The translations under genes were made by a program, and so were the position numbers. Under the pieces are notes generated by a model. That model saw only the letters and a program-made list of their open reading frames with translations, made no database searches and was not told the origin of the DNA. Shown piece after piece: positions 1-6,033 of a stretch of DNA of 6,033 nt (position 1 is the stretch's first letter; each line of letters starts with the position of its first letter). Source of the DNA: an uncultured Sphingomonadales bacterium (GTDB lineage Bacteria > Pseudomonadota > Alphaproteobacteria > Sphingomonadales > Sphingomonadaceae); NCBI GenBank assembly GCA_903958285.1, contig CAJBSR010000022.1, positions 1 to 6,033 on the forward strand, written 5' to 3'.

Positions 1-241
1 CGCCGATAACGGCTATCTCTTTGATCTGTCGAAGCTTTCCCTGCGCATTGGCGGTCGCGATGGCCACCGTCTCCGCACACAAAGTCAGCCCGTAACTCGC
101 ATTCTCAAAGTTACAGCCGGAGATGATCTCGCCATCGTCGAGGAGAAGGGCGGCGCCCACGCCAAAGCCCGAATAGGGTGCATGGGCGTTGAGCGCCGCA
201 TCTCTTGCTGCGGCGACGAGTTCAGTCACTTGGTCACTCAT
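1..241 (-). CDS. cdd: Cytidine deaminase, N-terminal part (3' end off the window)
   Basis: The 80 visible residues are the N-terminal part of a cytidine deaminase, which hydrolyses cytidine and deoxycytidine to uridine and deoxyuridine in cytosolic pyrimidine salvage. Visible motifs are APYSGFGVGAAL (21-32), the substrate-binding CNFENAS (43-49, with Asn44 and Glu46) and CAE (55-57), in which Cys55 would bind zinc and Glu57 would shuttle the proton. A CAE rather than HAE motif is typical of the short homotetrameric class of about 130 residues. The second zinc motif, PCxxC, would lie beyond the left edge, so completeness cannot be judged. The ATG at 241-239 overlaps the TGA of the upstream GH25 gene as ATGA. 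No good Shine-Dalgarno sequence precedes it, so translation probably depends on coupling to that gene. Family assignment is firm; the gene symbol follows from the family. Confidence 0.93.
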   Translation of the reverse strand, partial: MSDQVTELVAAARDAALNAHAPYSGFGVGAALLLDDGEIISGCNFENASYGLTLCAETVAIATANAQGKLRQIKEIAVIG

Positions 242-915
242 TGATGTATCACATTCCAATCCACAGACCCCTCGATGCCCGCGACGCGGCGGATTGTCGA
301 GGCCTGCCACATCACCCAGGCCCGCGCGCCATAGCTGGGCGGGAAAAGGAAGCCGCGCAGCCACAAGGGCCGGTCAATCGCGTCGCTGATCATGTAATAA
401 TCATCAAACTCCCGCGTGAGCTGGAGGATGGTCGGCTTGCCGGTGTGCGCCTCCACCATTTCGATGAAGGTCTTGAGTTCGCGCAACACGACATCGCGCG
501 CCGGCCGGTCCTTGCAATTGCTCGCAAAATCGAGCGCAAGCGCGGCGGGCAGGGCGTCCTTGTCGCGCGGGACGATAGAGATGAAGTTGGTCGCCTGATC
601 AGCGGCGAGGCGACAGAGCGAGAATTGGTGATAGGCCCCGTGCCGCATGCCTGCCGCCGCCGTCGCCGCCCAGTTTTCGGCAAAGCGCGGGTCGCTGATG
701 TCCGCGCCCTCGGTGGCCTTCACATAAGCGAAATCGGCACCTGCGGCTTCAACCGTCGGCCAGGCAATCACCCCATCTGCGGCAGATATATCGACGCCCT
801 GCACCGGATAGTCTGTGCTGTTGGGGCGCCAGTACAAAGCCCACCAGCCGAGTGCGACGCTCAGAATGACCAGCCCGGCGACCCAAGCCTTCCACGGAAT
901 AGATTGCCCCCGCAA
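238..915 (-). CDS. Membrane-anchored GH25 (lysozyme/muramidase-like) protein with altered catalytic residues
   Basis: A 225-residue protein of the glycoside hydrolase 25 fold, a family that cleaves the MurNAc-GlcNAc bond of peptidoglycan. Residues 10-29 form one hydrophobic segment after a short basic start, so it is probably an inner-membrane anchor with the domain in the periplasm. GH25 landmarks are GVDIS (40-44, Asp42), FAYVKATEG (62-70, Glu69), GAYHQF (93-98), GIEGSVDWN (213-221, Asp219) and MWQAS (202-206). The strand that normally carries the catalytic Asp-x-Glu reads ALALDFASNC (125-134). Anchored on the NC pair, Ala127 replaces the Asp and Asp129 replaces the Glu, so hydrolase activity is doubtful. 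The start is TTG at 915-913, chosen because AAGGGG lies 8 nt upstream and no ATG or GTG fits better. It lies 5 bp after the UPF0262 gene and overlaps cdd by 4 bp. GH25 proteins are often phage endolysins, but no phage genes are nearby and the anchor argues against that role. Confidence 0.86.
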   Translation of the reverse strand: MRGQSIPWKAWVAGLVILSVALGWWALYWRPNSTDYPVQGVDISAADGVIAWPTVEAAGADFAYVKATEGADISDPRFAENWAATAAAGMRHGAYHQFSLCRLAADQATNFISIVPRDKDALPAALALDFASNCKDRPARDVVLRELKTFIEMVEAHTGKPTILQLTREFDDYYMISDAIDRPLWLRGFLFPPSYGARAWVMWQASTIRRVAGIEGSVDWNVIHQ

Positions 916-920
916 ACGCC

Positions 921-1403
921 TTACCCCTTGATATGCAACACGCAGATCAAGGTGAAAAGGCGCCGGGAGGTATCGAAATCGATGTCGATCTTACCCTCAA
1001 GACGCTCTTTCAGCATGTCTGCACCCTGATTGTGGATGGCGCGGCGGGCCATGTCCACCGTTTCAATCTGCTGGGCGGTCGAGGTCTTGATAGCTTGATA
1101 GTAACTATCGCAAATTGCGAAATATTCTCTGATGAGCCGACGAAAGCGGCCAAGGGCAAGGATGACCGACTCAAGCGGCGCTGCATCCTCGCGCAGCACA
1201 TCGAGCACCAAACGGCCTTCTTCGACGCGCAGAGAAAGCCGGTAAGGCCCGGCATAGCCATCGGCATGCACACGCTGCGGGGCGAAGTGATTGCCTTCGA
1301 GAATATCGAAAATGGCGATCCGCCGTTCCTGCTCAATATCCGCAGAACGCCAGATGATGGTATGCTCGTCGAGTTTGATGTCGATGATACGGGGATCGGC
1401 CAT
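921..1403 (-). CDS. UPF0262 family protein, function unknown
   Basis: A 160-residue protein that I recognise as UPF0262, a conserved alphaproteobacterial family with no established biochemical role. Typical stretches are DIEQERRIAIFDILEGNHF early on, GPYRLSL in the middle, and RFRRLIREYFAICDSYYQAI followed by DMARRAIHNQGADMLKERLEGK and DFDTSRRLFTLICVLHIKG at the C-terminus. There is no signal peptide or membrane segment, so it is probably cytosolic. I chose the ATG at 1403-1401 (MADPRIIDIKLDE) because family members, as I recall them, begin close to this segment. An in-frame ATG at 1427-1425 would add eight residues (MCFRYAPT). Neither start has a clear Shine-Dalgarno sequence, so the choice rests on family length. 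It is the first gene of the unit with the GH25 and cdd genes and is divergent from dnaB. Confidence 0.88.
   Translation of the reverse strand: MADPRIIDIKLDEHTIIWRSADIEQERRIAIFDILEGNHFAPQRVHADGYAGPYRLSLRVEEGRLVLDVLREDAAPLESVILALGRFRRLIREYFAICDSYYQAIKTSTAQQIETVDMARRAIHNQGADMLKERLEGKIDIDFDTSRRLFTLICVLHIKG
924..929 (-). promoter_or_regulatory. Ribosome binding site of the GH25 gene
   Basis: On the minus strand AAGGGG covers the last two sense codons (Lys, Gly) of the UPF0262 gene. It sits 8 nt before the TTG start of the GH25 gene. It decides the start codon there and ties translation of the two genes together. Confidence 0.6.
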
Positions 1404-1455
1404 TGTGGGCGCATATCGGAAGCACATCGGATTGGAAAGACAGGCCCTTTAAGAC

Positions 1456-1473
1456 TTATCCCCATTATCCACT
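1456..1473 (+). promoter_or_regulatory. Two abutting DnaA-box-like 9-mers upstream of dnaB
   Basis: TTATCCCCA (1456-1464) is followed with no spacer by TTATCCACT (1465-1473), in the same orientation. Each differs by one base from the strong DnaA box TTATCCACA. They lie 46-63 bp before the dnaB start, where a bound protein could affect its promoter. DnaA binding is an inference from the match. The site is short, and one-mismatch boxes do occur by chance. Confidence 0.4.
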
Positions 1474-1489
1474 TTGGGCGGCGTTCCGG

Positions 1490-1509
1490 ATGGCGTAGCT
1501 TTACGCCAT
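1490..1509 (+). promoter_or_regulatory. Perfect 8-bp inverted repeat at the dnaB ribosome site
   Basis: Arms ATGGCGTA (1490-1497) and TACGCCAT (1502-1509) are exactly complementary around a 4-base GCTT loop. The second arm ends immediately before the GGAGGT Shine-Dalgarno at 1510. In RNA this would form a stem-loop stacked against the ribosome site; in DNA it is a 20-bp palindrome that a dimeric regulator could bind. It lacks a following U-run, so it is not an intrinsic terminator. The symmetry is plainly visible; its function is inferred. Confidence 0.55.
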
Positions 1510-1515
1510 GGAGGT
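1510..1515 (+). promoter_or_regulatory. Shine-Dalgarno sequence of dnaB
   Basis: GGAGGT lies just before the ATG at 1519, with about 4 nt between the GGAGG core and the start codon. This is slightly close but strong. It supports ATG 1519 over the in-frame TTG at 1474, which would add 15 residues with no family resemblance. Confidence 0.75.
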
Positions 1516-1518
1516 CAC

Positions 1519-3030
1519 ATGGCCGAACCCGTTAGACTGATTCACGACAATAGCGACGCGCAGCTCGAACTGCCCAAGAATGTGGAGGCGGAAGCCGCCC
1601 TGCTTGGCGCCATCATGATCGACAACCGCATTGCGGAAGACGTGCAGTTGAAGCTGCGGGCGGAGCATTTCTTTGAACCCGTTCATGGCCGCATTTACGA
1701 TGCGATCATGAAGCTGGTCGACCGGTCGATGGTCGCCAATCCGGTCACCCTAAAGCCGATGTTCGATGCGGATGAGGCGATGAAGGCGCTGGGCGGCCCG
1801 GCCTATCTGGCGCAACTCACCGGATCGGGTGCAGCGCTGATCGGTGCGCGCGATTTCGCCAGCCAGATCTATGATCTCGCTTTGCTGCGTGAACTCGTCA
1901 GCGTCGGGCGCGACATGGCGACCCGTGCGCTCGATACCAGCGAGGCGGTGCTCCCGACCTCGCAGATCGAAGAAGCCGAAATGGCGCTCTACCGCGTGGC
2001 CGAACAAGGCGGCGAGACGGGCAGTGTGAAAAGCTTCGTGCAGGCCACGACCGAGGCCGTGCGCTTGGCCGAAAAGGCGATGAACTCAGGCGGCGGCCTG
2101 TCCGGCGTCACCACGGGTCTGGAAGGTCTGAACGGCAAGACTGGTGGCCTTCACCATTCCGATCTTCTCATCCTCGCCGGACGTCCGGGCATGGGCAAGA
2201 CGGCGCTTGCCACCAACATCGCCTTCAACGCCGCTGCACGCTGGATGCGGGATATGCAGGATGGCATTCCGCCCGAGAAATCGGTGGGCGCGCCGGTTGC
2301 GTTCTTCAGCCTCGAAATGTCGGCGGACCAGCTGGCGACGCGTATCTTGTCGGAACAGTCCCGGATCGTGGCGGAAGACATTCGTACCGGCAAAATGAAC
2401 GCGGAGAAGTTCCGCGATTTTGCGCGGTCCGCCCGCGATCTGGAATCGCTGCCGCTCTATATCGACGACACGCCGGGCCTCACCATCGCTGCGCTCCGCA
2501 CCCGCGCCCGCCGGATGAAGCGCCGCCATCAGATCGGCCTCATCATCGTCGATTACCTTCAGCTGCTGCAGGGCTCTGGTCGTGGCGGGGAAAGCAACCG
2601 CGTTCAGGAAATCTCGGAAATTTCGCGTGGTCTGAAGACGTTGGCGAAGGAACTCAACGTGCCTGTGATGGCGCTCTCCCAGCTCAGCCGTGCGGTGGAA
2701 CAGCGCGAAGACAAGAAGCCGCAACTGTCTGACCTTCGTGAATCCGGATCAATCGAGCAGGACGCTGACATCGTGATGTTTGTGTATCGCGAAGAATATT
2801 ATGTCCGCGGGCTCGAGCCGAAGCGGCCGGTGGAATCGGATTCCTCCGACGTGTTCGACAAGCATAATGAGTGGATGCGTAAGCTGCAGACCGTTGAAAA
2901 TCTGGCCGAAGTGATCGTCGCCAAACAACGTCACGGCGCCACAGGAACCGTGCCTGTCCGCTTTGAGGGCAAGTTCACGTTGTTCAGTGATTATATTCCG
3001 GACGCCTATCTGCCGACGCAAATGGGCTGA
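1519..3030 (+). CDS. dnaB: Replicative DNA helicase DnaB
   Basis: A 503-residue hexameric replicative helicase that unwinds DNA ahead of the fork using ATP and recruits primase. The N-terminal helical domain covers about 16-160 (ELPKNVEAEAALLGAIMID near its start). A linker at about 165-195 joins it to the RecA-like motor. Motor landmarks are Walker A GRPGMGKT (221-228), FFSLEM with the catalytic Glu266, Walker B LIIVDYLQLL (341-350, Asp345), ALSQLSRAVEQRE (385-397), LSDLRESGSIEQDAD (403-417), and KQRHG (469-473) with the likely arginine finger Arg471. It is longer than the 471-residue E. coli protein because of two insertions, roughly 240-258 and 429-458. I recall both regions being extended in alphaproteobacterial DnaB. 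All motifs are intact and contiguous, and no intein interrupts them. The ATG has a strong ribosome site. The gene is divergent from the UPF0262 operon and its stop directly abuts that of the convergent SDR gene. Confidence 0.98.
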   Translation: MAEPVRLIHDNSDAQLELPKNVEAEAALLGAIMIDNRIAEDVQLKLRAEHFFEPVHGRIYDAIMKLVDRSMVANPVTLKPMFDADEAMKALGGPAYLAQLTGSGAALIGARDFASQIYDLALLRELVSVGRDMATRALDTSEAVLPTSQIEEAEMALYRVAEQGGETGSVKSFVQATTEAVRLAEKAMNSGGGLSGVTTGLEGLNGKTGGLHHSDLLILAGRPGMGKTALATNIAFNAAARWMRDMQDGIPPEKSVGAPVAFFSLEMSADQLATRILSEQSRIVAEDIRTGKMNAEKFRDFARSARDLESLPLYIDDTPGLTIAALRTRARRMKRRHQIGLIIVDYLQLLQGSGRGGESNRVQEISEISRGLKTLAKELNVPVMALSQLSRAVEQREDKKPQLSDLRESGSIEQDADIVMFVYREEYYVRGLEPKRPVESDSSDVFDKHNEWMRKLQTVENLAEVIVAKQRHGATGTVPVRFEGKFTLFSDYIPDAYLPTQMG

Positions 3031-3846
3031 TCAGGCCTCCGCGCCATAGCGGTTGCGGAACCGGTCGAGCGCCTGTGTAATGTCTGCTGCCTGCGCACCG
3101 TGCACTTCCGCAAGGTCGTTGCCGTGGGTGAAGACATAGAATTCTCCGGCATCAAGGCCATCGAGAATGCGCGACGCCGCCTCGTCGGGCGTCAGCCCCG
3201 GCTCAGTCGATGTGCGCTGCTCTATGACCCTTGGGCCGCCAAAGCGTTCGTGCCGCGTACGCAGCGGGTTCCAGATGTCTGTCAGAACGACGGCAGGGCA
3301 GATGATCGAAACTTCCACCTGCGTGTCCGCCAAGTCGCGCCGCAAAGTTTCCGCAACACCAAGCACGGCATGTTTTGACACGGTGTAGATAGACGCCTGC
3401 CCGCCTCGCGCCGGCAGGCCGAGCGAATGCTCTGAGCCCGTCATGGCAAAGCGCGATGGCCTGTCTGCTTCAATGAGAAGCGGCACGAACGCCTGCGCCA
3501 TCCAGATCGGCCCCATTAGATTGACGGCCATGACCCAGTCAATGTTGCGCTGGGGTGTGGACCAGAGCGGCCCGCCCGCGCCGACACCGGCATTTGCGAC
3601 GACAAGGTCGATGCTTTCAAGCTCGGCTTTGGCAAAGCTTGCGAGCGCCTCAATGCTGCTGCGGTCGGCATGGTCGACACTGCATGCCGTGGCCATGCCG
3701 CCCTTGGCCCGAATGGCACTGGCGACCGTTTCGACACGGTCCGCGTCGATGTCCGCAAGGATGACATGTGTGCCCCGCGCCGCCAGATGGTCGGCCAGCG
3801 CCGCGCCGATGCCTGATGCGGCACCCGTGATGACGGCTCCAGGCAT
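3031..3846 (-). CDS. SDR family NAD(P)-dependent oxidoreductase
   Basis: A 271-residue classical short-chain dehydrogenase/reductase with a single Rossmann fold. Such enzymes interconvert alcohols and ketones or related groups; the substrate here is not identifiable. The cofactor loop is TGAASGIG (7-14), the structural motif is NAG (85-87), and the catalytic tetrad is Asn109, Ser138, Tyr154 and Lys158 (YTVSK). Asp32, at the end of the second strand (VILADID), usually indicates preference for NAD(H) over NADP(H). The loop after the sixth strand reads CPAVVLTD where most relatives have PG, a mild variation. The C-terminal part, from about 195, is the variable substrate region. The start ATG at 3846-3844 begins directly with the first Rossmann strand (MPGAVITG). 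The open frame runs further upstream but there overlaps the peptidase gene. Only 4 nt separate it from the peptidase stop, so the two are probably cotranscribed and translationally coupled. Confidence 0.93.
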   Translation of the reverse strand: MPGAVITGAASGIGAALADHLAARGTHVILADIDADRVETVASAIRAKGGMATACSVDHADRSSIEALASFAKAELESIDLVVANAGVGAGGPLWSTPQRNIDWVMAVNLMGPIWMAQAFVPLLIEADRPSRFAMTGSEHSLGLPARGGQASIYTVSKHAVLGVAETLRRDLADTQVEVSIICPAVVLTDIWNPLRTRHERFGGPRVIEQRTSTEPGLTPDEAASRILDGLDAGEFYVFTHGNDLAEVHGAQAADITQALDRFRNRYGAEA

Positions 3847-3850
3847 GGCG

Positions 3851-5923
3851 CTATTTGCTCTCCGGCTTGTCGCCCGTGGCCCCGCCATGCTTGGCAAACC
3901 AACCGAGAATATAGGTCGATTTTGCGACCAGTCGGCTCGGGCGGTCGAGCATGCCGTGCGACGATTCCGGAATGCGCACCATTGCCGCGTCCACGCCATT
4001 GAGCTTTAGCGCGGAATAATATTGCTCCGTCTCGGAAATGGGCGTGCGATAATCCTGCTCGCCGGTGATGAGCATTGTCGGTGTCTTCACATTGCCGACC
4101 AGGCTCAGCGGGGACCGGCGCCAATAGTCGGCCTGTGCGCCGGCTTCCCAAGGGTTTTTCCCGAACCAATATTTGCCAAAATAAGCGGCATTGTCGGCGG
4201 TCAGGACAAAGCTGGTCCAGTTGATGACGGGTTTGGCGACGACGGCGGCGCGGAAGCGGTTGGTGTTGCCGACGATCCACGCGGTTAGCACGCCACCGCC
4301 GCTACCGCCGGTGACGAACAGGCGGGCCGGGTCGACAGAACCCTTGGCGATTGTTGCATCGACGGCGGCCATCAGGTCGTCATAGTCATTTCCGGGATAG
4401 GCCTTGTCGATGAGGTTGGCGAATTTGTCGCCATAGCTCGTTGAGCCGCGCGGGTTGGAATAGAGCACGACATAGCCGGCGGCTGCATAGGCCTGCATTT
4501 CCGCCGAGAAGCGCGCGCCATAGTTGGTGTGTGGCCCGCCATGGATTTCGAGGATCATGGGGTATTTCTTGGCCGGATCAAAATTGGGCGGGCGCATAAT
4601 CCAAGACTGGCTCTTCACGCCATCGGGTGCTGTGGACCAGATTTCCTCGACAGAGGCGAGATCACGGATGGCGGACACATCGTCATTGAGGCGCGTCAGA
4701 CGCCGCACAGTGCCGCCTTTGATCACGGCGACATCGCCCGGATCAGTCGGGGTCGTCACATTGGTGGCGACAGTGCCATCGCGCGCGACGGAAAGGCTCG
4801 CGCCGGAATAAGGGCGGCCAATATCCTCGCCGCCAAGACCTGAGGCGACCGCGCGCCCACCGCCATTGCCTGAGGTATAGGCGAGCTTGGTCGTGCCCTG
4901 TTCGTCATAGAGGTAATAGAGACCGCCTCTGCCGTCCCATGCAAAGTCCGCAACGCCGATATCGAGCGCGCCGGTGAGAGATTTCGCCGCAGAGCCATCG
5001 CGGTTCATGACCCAAAGGCTGAATTCCTGATTGCTGGTATAGCGGTCGTCAAAGCCCAGAAAGGCGATGCGACTGCCATCGGGGGATACTTTGGGCGAAA
5101 CGCTCGGCCCTTCGCGCTTGGTCAATTGCGTGACATTGAGCGAGGTGAGATCAACCGCCAAAATCTGGTCCCGGTTGGGCGTCAGGTCTGGATCTGCTGT
5201 GCGGGTTGCAAAAACATAGAGGGTGCGGCCGTCGCGGCTCCAGTCAAAGGCGCTACCATAATCAAAGTCGCCGCTCGTCACCTGACGCGGCGTGCCGCCT
5301 TCCGCGGGTACAGTGAAGACGTGCGTGTGGCCCTGTTCGGCATAGCCTTGCCCGTCACCGCGATAGTTGAGGCGGTCAATGACGATGGGCTTCCCCGCCC
5401 ATTTCGCGCCTTCGGGAGCGGCAGGCATGGACGCAAAAGACGTGCCTTCCCCGGGCACGAACATCGCAAAGGCCAGTTGCTTGCCGTCGGGTGACCAGCT
5501 GAGGCCGCCCGGTCCCTCGCTGACATTGGTCACGCGCGCCGTGGCGCCTGTGTCCATCCAGCGAATGTAAATCTGGGCACTGCCTTCAGAGGCCGAGATA
5601 TAAGCGAGACGCTTCCCATCCGCAGACCAGCGCGGGCTGGAATAGCTTGCGGCGCCGGAGAGTAAGGGGCGGTGCTCGCCGCTTGCCACGTCAATGATCC
5701 AGATGTTGGCGCGGGCGCGGTCTGACATGATATCAAAGCTGCGGCGGACATAGGCGATCTTGCGGCCGTCCGGCGAAATCTGTGGGTCGGCGGCATATTC
5801 CAGCGCGTAAAGATCAACCGGCTGATAGGCGCGGCCCTCTGCCGTCGGTGCCGACCATGCGGGGCTCAGCGCGGCGCTCAGGCCAAGGGCCGCTGCTGTA
5901 AGGAAAAACCGGTTGATCGTCAT
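3851..5923 (-). CDS. Secreted S9C-type prolyl oligopeptidase family serine peptidase
   Basis: A 690-residue peptidase, probably periplasmic. Residues 1-25 form a Sec signal peptide: a basic Arg5, a hydrophobic stretch over about 6-19, and likely cleavage near AWSA (22-25). Residues of about 35-425 carry a beta-propeller with recurring SPDG-type blades (about 50, 100, 144, 230 and 280), which gates access to the active site. The C-terminal alpha/beta-hydrolase domain has HGGPH (461-465, oxyanion region), nucleophile Ser541 in TGGSGGG (538-544), Asp624 in GEQDYRTP and His656 in ESSHGM, so the triad is complete. Family members act as acylaminoacyl-, dipeptidyl- or oligopeptidases on short peptides; the exact specificity cannot be read here. 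The ATG at 5923-5921 is chosen because AGGAGG lies 7 nt upstream. The ATG two codons earlier (5929-5927) is only 1 nt from it. The SDR gene follows after 4 nt. Confidence 0.95.
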   Translation of the reverse strand: MTINRFFLTAAALGLSAALSPAWSAPTAEGRAYQPVDLYALEYAADPQISPDGRKIAYVRRSFDIMSDRARANIWIIDVASGEHRPLLSGAASYSSPRWSADGKRLAYISASEGSAQIYIRWMDTGATARVTNVSEGPGGLSWSPDGKQLAFAMFVPGEGTSFASMPAAPEGAKWAGKPIVIDRLNYRGDGQGYAEQGHTHVFTVPAEGGTPRQVTSGDFDYGSAFDWSRDGRTLYVFATRTADPDLTPNRDQILAVDLTSLNVTQLTKREGPSVSPKVSPDGSRIAFLGFDDRYTSNQEFSLWVMNRDGSAAKSLTGALDIGVADFAWDGRGGLYYLYDEQGTTKLAYTSGNGGGRAVASGLGGEDIGRPYSGASLSVARDGTVATNVTTPTDPGDVAVIKGGTVRRLTRLNDDVSAIRDLASVEEIWSTAPDGVKSQSWIMRPPNFDPAKKYPMILEIHGGPHTNYGARFSAEMQAYAAAGYVVLYSNPRGSTSYGDKFANLIDKAYPGNDYDDLMAAVDATIAKGSVDPARLFVTGGSGGGVLTAWIVGNTNRFRAAVVAKPVINWTSFVLTADNAAYFGKYWFGKNPWEAGAQADYWRRSPLSLVGNVKTPTMLITGEQDYRTPISETEQYYSALKLNGVDAAMVRIPESSHGMLDRPSRLVAKSTYILGWFAKHGGATGDKPESK

Positions 5924-5930
5924 GTGCATG

Positions 5931-5936
5931 CCTCCT
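5931..5936 (-). promoter_or_regulatory. Strong Shine-Dalgarno sequence of the S9C peptidase gene
   Basis: AGGAGG on the minus strand lies 7 nt before the ATG at 5923-5921 and only 1 nt before the in-frame ATG at 5929-5927. The spacing therefore selects the inner start, which also opens directly into a normal signal peptide. Confidence 0.75.
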
Positions 5937-6033
5937 GATTTGGACAAGGCATAGCGCGTCGGTTCAACAGACGAAAGCAAACCCGAAGCCGAAGAGTTAC
6001 GCGTTGACTGACATTTTTATGCTGCGCCGCACA

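Larger units (their letters stand above)
1404..1518. promoter_or_regulatory. Divergent control region between the UPF0262 operon and dnaB
   Basis: This 115-bp gap must hold the start signals for both dnaB and the leftward operon, since the genes are divergent. It contains an A/T-richer patch around 1445-1475, two DnaA-box-like 9-mers and a hairpin next to the dnaB ribosome site. I could not find a convincing -35/-10 pair on either strand. A TTGGAA at 1432-1437 followed by TTATCC at 1456 is the nearest for dnaB, and it is weak. Promoter position is therefore inferred from gene orientation only. Confidence 0.6.

Noticed and set aside
238..915. Prophage remnant or phage endolysin
   Set aside because: GH25 proteins occur in phages, but no holin, tail, integrase or att site is seen, and the gene is embedded in a housekeeping-like operon with a membrane anchor.
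205..1029. Long plus-strand open frame opposite the GH25 gene
   Set aside because: Arg/Pro-rich translation with no recognisable domain, antisense to two clear genes; a high-GC shadow frame.
1474..1518. Longer dnaB start at an in-frame TTG
   Set aside because: The 15 extra residues do not resemble DnaB and would be encoded by the DnaA-box end and hairpin region; ATG 1519 has a GGAGGT site.
1508..1540. Ten-codon open frame (MEVTWPNPLD) overlapping the dnaB start
   Set aside because: It starts inside the hairpin and Shine-Dalgarno, has no ribosome site of its own, and is too short to support.
3847..3999. N-terminal extension of the SDR frame by 51 codons
   Set aside because: It overlaps the peptidase C-terminal coding region and precedes the normal first Rossmann strand; the extension has no family resemblance.
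5924..5980. Longer start for the S9C peptidase
   Set aside because: The extra residues would sit before a normal signal peptide and the AGGAGG site; spacing favours the ATG at 5923.
5937..6033. Promoter for the peptidase gene, and a TTGACT at 6004-6009 on the plus strand
   Set aside because: No -10 element at acceptable spacing was found for either strand; the short CCGAAG tandem at 5983-5994 is too small to interpret.

Overview
The window looks like chromosomal DNA from a high-GC alphaproteobacterium. A member of the Sphingomonadales is my best guess. The basis is the UPF0262 protein (a family I know mainly from alphaproteobacteria), a DnaB with two alphaproteobacterial-style insertions, and a secreted S9C peptidase with a GGSGGG nucleophile motif. 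The lineage is inferred from recalled protein style, not from any search. Nearly every base is coding, and there is no sign of a mobile element, CRISPR array, tRNA or rRNA.

Layout. (1) Bases 1-1403, minus strand: a tight three-gene operon read right to left, UPF0262 protein -> membrane-anchored GH25 lysozyme-like protein -> cytidine deaminase. The deaminase runs off the left edge. The first two genes are 5 bp apart and the second pair overlap by 4 bp (ATGA). (2) Bases 1404-1518: a 115-bp divergent control region. It holds two abutting DnaA-box-like 9-mers and a perfect 8-bp inverted repeat directly against the dnaB Shine-Dalgarno sequence. (3) Bases 1519-3030, plus strand: dnaB, the replicative helicase. 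(4) Bases 3031-5923, minus strand: a two-gene unit read right to left, a periplasmic S9C prolyl-oligopeptidase-family peptidase followed after 4 bp by a short-chain dehydrogenase/reductase (SDR). The SDR stop codon abuts the dnaB stop codon with no intergenic base. (5) Bases 5924-6033: the upstream region of the peptidase gene. It has a strong AGGAGG ribosome site, but I could not assign a -35/-10 pair with confidence.

How the genes relate. dnaB is a housekeeping replication gene, and its leader may be bound by DnaA, which would tie helicase supply to initiation. The left operon joins an uncharacterised conserved protein, a possible cell-wall protein with altered active-site residues, and pyrimidine salvage; no shared pathway is evident. 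The peptidase and SDR are probably cotranscribed, but the SDR substrate is unknown.

I found no clear new multi-gene system. The points most worth a second look are the altered catalytic positions of the GH25 protein, the possible DnaA boxes, and the hairpin in front of dnaB.
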